From positions 30,456-61,852 of the forward strand of contig FR882065.1 in NCBI GenBank assembly GCA_000434915.1: a DNA stretch of 31,397 nucleotides, written 5' to 3'. The notes beneath the pieces were generated by a model that saw only the letters and a list, made by a program, of their open reading frames with translations, made no database searches and was not told the origin of the DNA. Numbering within the stretch: position 1 is the first letter of the stretch; the number at the start of each line of letters is the position of its first letter. Position numbers and translations under genes: made by a program. The stretch comes from Ruminococcus sp. CAG:563 (GTDB taxonomy: Bacteria; Bacillota; Clostridia; Oscillospirales; Acutalibacteraceae). Below, one piece after another: positions 1 to 6,197 of this stretch.

Positions 1-354
1 AACGATATCTATGACGAGTACGGCTACTATCTCGATTCTCTTGATACCTTTGTTCTCAAAGGCATAGAGGGCGCACAGAAGATTCAGAGTCTTATGACCG
101 AGTTCCGTGAGAACGGCAGCAAGTTCTTTGACGGTATAAAGGAAGTTTACGATTTCTCAAAGGGCATTGCAGACCTGCCTAAAGAGAATGTTCTTAAGTA
201 TATCTTTGAAGATGGCTCATGGCTTGCAATCAGACCGTCCGGAACAGAGCCGAAGCTCAAGGTTTACTATTCAATTCAGGACAAGAGCAGAGAAAATGCT
301 CACGCTCGCCTTGATGCTTTGAAAGCACACCTCCACGAAATAATCAACGGCTGA
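1..354 (+). CDS. Phosphoglucomutase/phosphomannomutase, C-terminal part
   Basis: The gene enters from the left edge in frame 1 and ends at a TGA, giving the last 117 residues. The motif RPSGTEPKLKVYY (residues about 80-92 of the visible part) is the phosphate-binding loop of domain 4 in alpha-D-phosphohexomutases, which move phosphate between C1 and C6 of glucose or mannose through a phosphoserine and a bisphosphate intermediate. The catalytic serine and metal-binding loop lie outside the window, so sugar preference cannot be decided; a PgcA/ManB-type enzyme supplying glucose-1-phosphate for cell-wall and polymer sugars is the usual role in Bacillota. The first internal ATG is at 94, but the frame is open to position 1, so that is not the start. 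No clear T-tracted terminator follows; the inverted repeat at 387-419 could serve as one. Confidence 0.9.
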   Translation, partial: NDIYDEYGYYLDSLDTFVLKGIEGAQKIQSLMTEFRENGSKFFDGIKEVYDFSKGIADLPKENVLKYIFEDGSWLAIRPSGTEPKLKVYYSIQDKSRENAHARLDALKAHLHEIING

Positions 355-377
355 TAAATTATTAGCTTATTGTTATG

Positions 378-406
378 TTGACAAAACGGCAACTGTTGTG
401 TATAAT
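378..406 (+). promoter_or_regulatory. Consensus sigma-A promoter of tRNA-Leu
   Basis: TTGACA (378-383), a 17-base spacer and TATAAT (401-406) match the sigma-A consensus exactly, about 20 bases before the mature tRNA. Such a perfect promoter fits a stable-RNA gene. The -10 box is in the loop of the inverted repeat at 387-419. Confidence 0.85.
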
Positions 407-419
407 ATAACAGTTGCCG
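387..419. repeat. Perfect 11-bp inverted repeat centred on the -10 box
   Basis: CGGCAACTGTT (387-397) and AACAGTTGCCG (409-419) are exact reverse complements separated by 11 bases that contain TATAAT. It could be an operator, or a hairpin ending the mutase transcript, although no T-run follows. Seen directly; function is inference. Confidence 0.8.
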
Positions 420-426
420 CACATAA

Positions 427-513
427 GCCGGTGTGGCGGAATAGGCAGACGCAAGGGACTTAAAATCCCTCGGTGGCAACATCGTACCGGTTCAAGTCCG
501 GTCACCGGCACCA
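427..513 (+). tRNA. tRNA-Leu (anticodon UAA)
   Basis: Class II tRNA. The acceptor stem pairs GCCGGTG (427-433) with CACCGGC (503-509), followed by A and an encoded CCA (511-513). The anticodon stem AGGGA/TCCCT encloses loop CTTAAAA, giving anticodon TAA, which reads UUA. A long variable arm forms CGGTG-GCAA-CATCG, typical of leucine tRNAs. The T-arm is ACCGG-TTCAAGT-CCGGT. It has its own promoter and terminator, so it is a single-gene unit. Confidence 0.97.
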
Positions 514-514
514 T

Positions 515-560
515 AGAAACCTCGTAGAATCAACATTCTTCGGGGTTTCTTGTTTTTTGT
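515..560 (+). terminator. Intrinsic terminator of tRNA-Leu
   Basis: A long hairpin pairs AGAAACCTCG (515-524) with CGGGGTTTCT (541-550), with an inner AGAAT/ATTCT stem (526-530 with 535-539), followed by a T-run from 553. Confidence 0.85.
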
Positions 561-917
561 CATTAGATTTTTTTGCAATTTTCTAACAGATTTCTAACGG
601 ATTAAATGTAGGGCACGTCTTTATTCTTTGACGAGCCTATTTCATTAAGGTTATGCCTGCGATTACGCTCCCGGCTCGTGAACGCTACAGCTTTGACGGT
701 TATTTCACTCAGTCTGACGGTGAGGTTCTCGGCAACATATTCGGCGAATGAATCAGAAAAAAGAGATGCTGCTTTTTGAACTACAATATAACCAAAGTGT
801 ATAAAATCGGTAAAAAAGTTCACAAATGGTTATTTTTTACGCTATATATTCATAATACCATAGTTTCAACATCATAATAATCTTGCAAACAGGTTATTTT
901 GCAGAGGAGTTAGGGCT
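561..917. other. Gene-poor intergenic region before ftsH
   Basis: No convincing gene. An 11-base direct repeat TTTCTAACRGA occurs twice back to back (580-601). A plus-strand frame at 653-751 could encode a 32-residue fragment resembling the end of an InlB-type B repeat (GYxFDGYFT-like), without a ribosome site. A minus-strand frame (602-823) begins with GTG and also lacks a ribosome site. A weak ftsH promoter candidate is TTCACA (819-824) with TATATA (843-848), spacer 18; this is a low-confidence guess. Confidence 0.4.
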
Positions 918-2747
918 ATGAAAGAAGTTAAATCACCGAAAAAACCGATTATCTATTACTACGGAATAGTTCTTCTGATTATTCTTGTGTTTAACATGGT
1001 TATTGCACCGCTTATCACGAACGCAAGAGTGAAAGAGGTGGACTATGGCACATTCATGAAGATGATTGAAGAAAAGAGCATCGGCAGTGTTGAGATTGAT
1101 GATTCCGAAATTATTTTCACGGATAAGGACGAAAAGCAGATTTACAAAACGGGCGAAATGAATGATCCGAATTTAACTGATCGTCTCTATGCATCGGGAG
1201 CTAAATTTACCCGAAATATAGAAAAAGGAATGTCGCCGCTTTTAAGCTTTTTTCTGTCGTTCATCCTCCCGATTTTGATTTTTGTCGCACTCGGTCAGTA
1301 TGTGGGCAAAAAAATGATGTCGCAGGCAGGCGGACCTAATGCGATGACCTTCGGCATTGGCAAGAGCAATGCAAAGGTCTATGTTCCGTCGAGTGACGGC
1401 ATACGCTTTGCCGACGTTGCCGGCGAGGACGAAGCCAAAGAAAATTTGGCGGAAATTGTCGATTATTTGCATAATCCAAAGAAATATTCGGACGTTGGAG
1501 CATCAATGCCGAAGGGTGTTTTGCTTGTAGGCCCTCCGGGCACAGGTAAAACAATGCTCGCAAAAGCCGTCGCCGGAGAAGCAGGCGTACCGTTTTTCTC
1601 AATGTCAGGCTCGGAATTTGTTGAGATGTTTGTCGGAATGGGTGCTTCAAAGGTTCGTGACTTATTTAAGCAGGCGAAAGAAAAAGCTCCGTGCATCGTG
1701 TTTATTGATGAAATTGACGCCATCGGCAAAAAGCGTGACGGACAAATCGGCGGAAATGATGAGCGTGAGCAGACGCTTAACCAGCTGTTGACCGAGATGG
1801 ACGGCTTCGACGGAAACAACGGAGTTATTATTCTTGCCGCAACAAACCGCCCGGAATCGCTTGACCCGGCACTGACACGTCCCGGCCGATTTGACCGACG
1901 TGTTCCGGTTGAGCTGCCCGATCTTGCAGGGCGTGAGGCAATTCTTAAGGTTCATGCAAAAAAAATTAAGACAGCGGATAATGTTGATTTTCACACCATT
2001 GCTCGTATGGCTTCGGGTACCTCGGGTGCTGAGCTTGCCAACATAATTAATGAAGCGGCCTTGCGTGCGGTGCGAAGCGGACGTACGGTTGTTGAACAGG
2101 CTGACCTTGAGGAAAGCATAGAAGTTGTTATCGCAGGATATCAGAAGAAAAATGCAATTATGACCGATGAGGAAAAGAAAGTCGTTTCATATCATGAGAT
2201 AGGTCATGCACTTGTTGCAGCATTGCAGACAGCTTCCGCACCGGTTCAGAAGATTACGATAATTCCCCGTACCTCAGGTGCTCTCGGCTACACTATGCAG
2301 GTTGAACAGAATGATAAGGTTCTGATGACAAAGGAAGAACTTGAAAATAAAATCGCCACACTTACGGGCGGACGTGCGGCGGAGGAAATCGTGTTCGGAC
2401 AGATTACGACGGGTGCTTCAAACGATATAGAGCAGGCGACCAAACTGGCCCGTGCAATGATTACTCGCTACGGAATGACGGATGATTTCGACATGGTGGC
2501 CATGGAAACGGTCAGCAATCAGTATCTCGGCGGTGATACGTCACTTGTGTGCTCGGCAGAGACGCAAAAAGAGATTGATAAAAAGATTGTGGAAACGGTC
2601 AAAAAGCAGCATGAAAAGGCTCGCCGACTGCTCACGGAAAATCGTGATAAGCTTGATGAGCTTGCAAACTATCTTTATGAAAAAGAGACAATTACAGGTA
2701 ATGAATTTATGGCTATCCTGAACGGAAAGGACGGTGCGGCAATATGA
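918..2747 (+). CDS. ftsH: ATP-dependent zinc metalloprotease FtsH
   Basis: Membrane-anchored AAA+ protease that extracts and degrades misassembled membrane proteins and some short-lived cytosolic regulators. At 609 residues it has the family's layout: a transmembrane segment near residues 14-32, a short extracytoplasmic domain, a second segment near 105-128, the AAA+ module with Walker A GPPGTGKT (205-212), Walker B FIDEID (262-267) and the SRH stretch TNRPESLDPALTRPGRFDRR, then the zinc protease. The zinc site is HEIGH (426-430), with the likely third ligand Asp503 in the GASND motif. Ile in place of the commoner Ala in HExGH is tolerated in the family. The start follows GAGGAG with good spacing. 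The stop overlaps the next ATG in an ATGA, so the two genes are probably translationally coupled. Confidence 0.97.
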   Translation: MKEVKSPKKPIIYYYGIVLLIILVFNMVIAPLITNARVKEVDYGTFMKMIEEKSIGSVEIDDSEIIFTDKDEKQIYKTGEMNDPNLTDRLYASGAKFTRNIEKGMSPLLSFFLSFILPILIFVALGQYVGKKMMSQAGGPNAMTFGIGKSNAKVYVPSSDGIRFADVAGEDEAKENLAEIVDYLHNPKKYSDVGASMPKGVLLVGPPGTGKTMLAKAVAGEAGVPFFSMSGSEFVEMFVGMGASKVRDLFKQAKEKAPCIVFIDEIDAIGKKRDGQIGGNDEREQTLNQLLTEMDGFDGNNGVIILAATNRPESLDPALTRPGRFDRRVPVELPDLAGREAILKVHAKKIKTADNVDFHTIARMASGTSGAELANIINEAALRAVRSGRTVVEQADLEESIEVVIAGYQKKNAIMTDEEKKVVSYHEIGHALVAALQTASAPVQKITIIPRTSGALGYTMQVEQNDKVLMTKEELENKIATLTGGRAAEEIVFGQITTGASNDIEQATKLARAMITRYGMTDDFDMVAMETVSNQYLGGDTSLVCSAETQKEIDKKIVETVKKQHEKARRLLTENRDKLDELANYLYEKETITGNEFMAILNGKDGAAI

Positions 2748-3295
2748 ATAAAAAATCAAACTTCGGCTGGAGCGAATTAATTATCGGATTGCTCATGACC
2801 GTGCTCGGAATTATTACGTTCATTAAGCCTGAAAACATTCTGTCGGGTGCAATCATTGTGTACGGAATCATTATAACAATAATGGGAATTGATGATATTA
2901 TCGTTTATGCGAGAGTGTCACGTTTTACCGGATTCGGACCGACGCTTGCGTTGATTTCCGGTATTCTCAGTGTTATGTGCGGCATTATGCTCATCGCTAA
3001 TCCGAACATAGGCAAATGGGCTCTGACGATTCTCATGCCGATTTGGTTCATCGCTCACAGTATCGCCGGACTTACAAGAACCAACTTTATTCGGTTGGTC
3101 GGTAATACGTTTTACTATTACTTTTCATTGATACTGAATATTTTGGGCTTGATTATCGGCTGTATTATGATTTTCAGCCCGGCAATGTCATTTTTAACTC
3201 TCAGAGTAGGCACATATATCGTTGCCGCATACTTCGTGCTTTTCGGAATTGAGAACATCATTTCCGTTTTTGTAAGACGGAACTCCGATTGGTAA
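2744..3295 (+). CDS. DUF308/HdeD-like six-helix membrane protein
   Basis: A very hydrophobic 183-residue protein with about six predicted membrane helices arranged as pairs. The repeated pattern GxxxxxxGIxxFxxP (for example LLMTVLGIITFIKPENIL) is typical of the DUF308 short-repeat family that includes HdeD. HdeD is linked to acid resistance in enterobacteria, but the function of clostridial members is not established. The ATG overlaps the ftsH stop by four bases and has no independent ribosome site, so its translation probably depends on ftsH. The pairing suggests a role near FtsH in membrane quality control, as substrate, adaptor or stress partner; that is inference. The unit ends at the terminator 3322-3368. 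Confidence 0.75.
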   Translation: MNKKSNFGWSELIIGLLMTVLGIITFIKPENILSGAIIVYGIIITIMGIDDIIVYARVSRFTGFGPTLALISGILSVMCGIMLIANPNIGKWALTILMPIWFIAHSIAGLTRTNFIRLVGNTFYYYFSLILNILGLIIGCIMIFSPAMSFLTLRVGTYIVAAYFVLFGIENIISVFVRRNSDW

Positions 3296-3321
3296 AAGTG
3301 AGATAATAACGTTAAAAGAAT

Positions 3322-3368
3322 AAAAAGGGACTGTCGCAAATCGTAAAAAGGAAAGCGACAGTCTTTTT
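3322..3368 (+). terminator. Terminator of the ftsH unit
   Basis: GACTGTCGC (3329-3337) pairs perfectly with GCGACAGTC (3355-3363), followed by TTTTT (3364-3368). A-run and T-run flanks can extend the stem. Confidence 0.85.
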
Positions 3369-3428
3369 AAATTCCGTATTTTTTCTTGCAAAGATAAAAG
3401 TCTCCGTTGAAAACTCACAGAGAAAAGC

Positions 3429-3474
3429 AAAACAAATCAAAGGCCGATAATAACGGCTTTTGATTTGTTTTTTG
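3429..3474. terminator. Bidirectional terminator hairpin
   Basis: AAACAAATCAAAGGCCG pairs with CGGCTTTTGATTTGTTT through one G-U wobble around an ATAATAA loop. T-rich runs follow on both strands, so it may end the LysR transcript coming from the right as well as leftover ftsH readthrough. Confidence 0.7.
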
Positions 3475-3626
3475 GAGTTTAAGCGGTTTTCTTTAAAATA
3501 ATATAAAATAATAACAGGTTTCTTGTCAAAAACAACTGAGATGAAAACCCAACTTAATTACGCAGAATCTCATCCTAAGTGATATCCCTTTTTCAGTGAA
3601 ATCAATTCGGTCGTTTTGAATTGAGA

Positions 3627-4502
3627 TTATTCTTCAAGCTCTCTAATAACTTTTTTGCTGCAGGCGACAAATTTTTGAACGATGAGCGGCATTGTGTTCT
3701 TGGATTTCACGATAATGCCGAGATCACGGTGCTCGTCGGGGTAGAGTGGTTTCGCGATTACGTTTCCTTTCATTCCGTCAAGAATGAGCTTCGGTAAAAT
3801 ACTGTAGCCGAGGCCGTGGCTGACGATTGAAACAACGGTTGCGTCGTCAACCGTCGTCGAATTGATATTCGGCTCAATTCCGCTTTCCTGAATGATTCTG
3901 AGGATGTCGCCGTCTGCGCCGTATGTCGGGATGAAAAACGATTTATCCTGGAAAAAGTCCATTGTGATATAATCGTCCGAGTTGGTGTCACTCGGCGGAA
4001 GAACCGCAAAAATACGGTCGTCAAGCAGGTGTATCCAATCAAACTTGTTGTTTTTTATAAGGCTCATAAAGCCGAGGTCAACCTCGCTGTTGGCAACAAG
4101 ACGTGAGATTTCCTCCGGCAGACCAACGTGAAGCTCAAATTTTGCGTTCGGATTTTCCTTGCGGAAGCTGCTTATAATAACAGGAAGCCAATGGTTCGCA
4201 ATGCTCGAATAAGCGGCGATTCTGATAACCTTGTTGTCATCCGCTTTGATATTCTTGATTGCCGTGTCGAGGGCCGATGCCGCATCGGTAAAGCTCTTGA
4301 TATAAGGCAAAAGCTCCTGGCCGTCGGGGGAAAGCTTTACGCCGAGCTTAGTGCGCTGCAGGAGAGAAACACCGATTTCTTTTTCAAGTCGATTCATCAT
4401 GTGGGTGAGGCCGGCCTGGGTGTAACCAAGCTCTTCGGCGGCTCCGGTGAGACTGCCGCACTCGATTGCTTTGAGAAGTGCATGAAACTTTTCTGAATCC
4501 AT
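3627..4502 (-). CDS. LysR-type transcriptional regulator
   Basis: At 291 residues this is the usual LysR length. The N-terminal winged helix-turn-helix (about residues 1-60) has the family pattern: an SLTGAAEELGYTQAGLTHMMNRLEKEIG-type stretch, then LLQRTKLGVKLSPDGQELL. An effector-binding type 2 periplasmic-binding-protein fold follows (about 90-285). LysR proteins bind a small metabolite and usually activate a divergent target. Here the target is probably the amino-acid permease at 4647, whose promoter interleaves with this gene's own promoter, which also allows autorepression. The effector is unknown; an amino acid transported by the permease is a reasonable guess. The ATG at 4502 is preceded by a weak AGGG ribosome site. 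Confidence 0.9.
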   Translation of the reverse strand: MDSEKFHALLKAIECGSLTGAAEELGYTQAGLTHMMNRLEKEIGVSLLQRTKLGVKLSPDGQELLPYIKSFTDAASALDTAIKNIKADDNKVIRIAAYSSIANHWLPVIISSFRKENPNAKFELHVGLPEEISRLVANSEVDLGFMSLIKNNKFDWIHLLDDRIFAVLPPSDTNSDDYITMDFFQDKSFFIPTYGADGDILRIIQESGIEPNINSTTVDDATVVSIVSHGLGYSILPKLILDGMKGNVIAKPLYPDEHRDLGIIVKSKNTMPLIVQKFVACSKKVIRELEE

Positions 4503-4544
4503 ATCGTTATCATCCCTAACGTAATAACATTTTGTAATAGATAT

Positions 4545-4573
4545 ATTATAATATGTAGGTTTACTTTTTGCAA
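4545..4573 (-). promoter_or_regulatory. Promoter of the LysR gene (minus strand)
   Basis: On the minus strand TTGCAA (4573-4568), a 17-base spacer and TATAAT (4550-4545). The TTGCAA is its own reverse complement and lies inside the spacer of the divergent permease promoter. Confidence 0.65.
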
Positions 4574-4588
4574 GAGTTATTGTATAAT
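4560..4588 (+). promoter_or_regulatory. Promoter of the permease gene (plus strand)
   Basis: TTTACT (4560-4565), a 17-base spacer and TATAAT (4583-4588). It overlaps the divergent LysR promoter, so polymerase at one would hinder the other; a LysR protein bound here could switch between them. Confidence 0.65.
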
Positions 4589-4646
4589 TCTTTTACAGTT
4601 TTTACAGTTTTTTTGATTTTTCAAAAAGAGAGGGGATTTAATCCAC

Positions 4647-6074
4647 ATGGCAGAATTGAAAAAGAAATACGGTTTGATCACCGCTATCTGCATGGTTGTA
4701 GGAATCGTTGTCGGTTCCGGAGTTTTCTTCAAGGCAGAGGCGATGCTCAATATCACAAAAGGTGACCTTCCGATTGCTTTGATCTCATGGCTTATCGGTG
4801 GCTTCGTTATGGTAATCAGCGCATATACTTTCGCTGTTATGGGCACAAAGTTTGAGAAAATCAACGGTGTCGTTGATTACTCGGAGGCCCTTGTCGGCAG
4901 CAAGTATGCTTACTATGTCGGCTGGTTCATGGCTTCGATCTATTATCCGGCAATGACATCGGCTCTTGCATGGCTTTCGGCAAGATACACAATGGCTCTT
5001 TTCGGCTACGGTGCGGCAGATGCGGAAACAATGGTTCTTGCTTTTGTTTACCTTATCCTGAGCTTTGCGCTCAACACACTTTCTCCGAAGCTTGCAGGCC
5101 ATTTCCAGGTTTCCGCAACCGTAATCAAGCTTATTCCGCTTGTTCTTATGGCTATCGTTGGAACAATTTTCGGAATCAGGAACGGTGTCCTCCTTGACAA
5201 CATGAATTCCGTTGTTGAGCTTGTTAAGGACGCTGAGGGTAATATCGTTTCAAGCACACAGGTTGCAAGAGAGGGAATGTCAACTCATCTTATTCTTGCC
5301 GGTGTTTGTACATCTGTATTTGCTTATGAGGGTTGGGTTATCGCTACGGCAATCAACTCTGAGCTTAAGGATGCAAAGAAAAATCTTCCCCGTGCTCTTG
5401 TTCTCGGAACAATCATCGTTGTTGTTGTTTATATGTTTTACTATATCGGAATTTCCGGAAGCATCAAGACGGCTGATCTTCTTCCGAACGGTGCAAGCCT
5501 TGCGTTCAAGACAATTTTCGGCAACGTTGCCGGCACAATCCTGACAGTATTTATCGCAGTTTCATGTCTCGGCACTCTCAACGGACTTACACTTGCATGT
5601 GACCGTGGATTCTTCTCGCTTGCTGCAAGAAATCACGGACCGAGACCCGAGTTCCTCGGTGAGATTGACAAGGCTTCGGAAATGCCGTCAAACGCTTCAA
5701 TCGTTGCTTTGATAGTAAATGCACTTTGGCTCTTCTATTTCTACATGGCAAACCTTACACCGTTTGCAAGCTACACCGGAAAAGGCTCTATCTTCCTTTT
5801 CGACTCAACGGAGCTTCCGCTTATCTGCGTTTATGCTTTCTATCTTCCTGTTTACATCATGCTTATGGTAAAGGGCAAGGAGCTTAACGTATTCCGCCGT
5901 TTCGTTATGCCGATTCTTTCATTCGCAGGTTCATGTCTGTTTATCTATGCCGCTATCGACAAGCACGGCACAAAGAATATCGGCTTTATAATCATTGCAG
6001 CGGTTATCATGCTCATCGGTGCTCTTACGTATAATCCAAAGGGCATGAAGGGCAAAGCAAAGAGTAAAAAATAA
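4647..6074 (+). CDS. APC-superfamily amino-acid permease
   Basis: A 475-residue polytopic membrane protein with about 12 hydrophobic segments and a short charged tail. Helix 1 carries GSGVF (residues 23-27), matching the G-S/A-G-I/V-F substrate-binding break of the amino acid-polyamine-organocation superfamily. FAYEGWVIATAINSELKDAKKNLPRAL is the conserved family signature around helix 6, where the F(A)YEGW stretch contacts substrate. Closest families by eye are the SteT/LAT-like exchangers and Ser/Thr transporters, but substrate cannot be read from sequence. It is monocistronic, divergent from a LysR gene that likely regulates it, and ends at the hairpin at 6093. The ribosome site AGAGGGG lies somewhat far upstream of the ATG. 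Confidence 0.88.
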   Translation: MAELKKKYGLITAICMVVGIVVGSGVFFKAEAMLNITKGDLPIALISWLIGGFVMVISAYTFAVMGTKFEKINGVVDYSEALVGSKYAYYVGWFMASIYYPAMTSALAWLSARYTMALFGYGAADAETMVLAFVYLILSFALNTLSPKLAGHFQVSATVIKLIPLVLMAIVGTIFGIRNGVLLDNMNSVVELVKDAEGNIVSSTQVAREGMSTHLILAGVCTSVFAYEGWVIATAINSELKDAKKNLPRALVLGTIIVVVVYMFYYIGISGSIKTADLLPNGASLAFKTIFGNVAGTILTVFIAVSCLGTLNGLTLACDRGFFSLAARNHGPRPEFLGEIDKASEMPSNASIVALIVNALWLFYFYMANLTPFASYTGKGSIFLFDSTELPLICVYAFYLPVYIMLMVKGKELNVFRRFVMPILSFAGSCLFIYAAIDKHGTKNIGFIIIAAVIMLIGALTYNPKGMKGKAKSKK

Positions 6075-6092
6075 ATAGTAAAAATTGTTTTT

Positions 6093-6122
6093 AAGCCTAC
6101 GGTTATCCGTGGGCTTTATTTA
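6093..6122 (+). terminator. Terminator of the permease gene
   Basis: AAGCCTACGG (6093-6102) pairs with CCGTGGGCTT (6107-6116) with one wobble and a TTAT loop, followed by a T-rich stretch. Confidence 0.75.
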
Positions 6123-6151
6123 TTGACATATGACAACTTTTGGGGTATTAT
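6123..6151 (+). promoter_or_regulatory. Promoter of feoAB
   Basis: TTGACA (6123-6128), a 17-base spacer and TATTAT (6146-6151). I see no confident Fur or DtxR-type palindrome over it, so iron control is expected from function but not shown by sequence. Confidence 0.75.
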
Positions 6152-6197
6152 TAGATATAAACAGAAGTAGAAAATATTCAGTAAAGGAATCAAAATT

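Larger units (their letters stand above)
3296..3626. other. Intergenic region between convergent units (two terminators)
   Basis: No gene is seen. The stretch holds the hairpin terminators at 3322-3368 and 3429-3474. A weaker inverted repeat, CAATTC/GAATTG near 3604-3624, lies just past the LysR stop. Confidence 0.6.

Noticed and set aside
602..823. Minus-strand 73-codon frame in the gap before ftsH
   Set aside because: GTG start without a ribosome site, no recognisable domain, and no promoter; treated as unannotated intergenic DNA.
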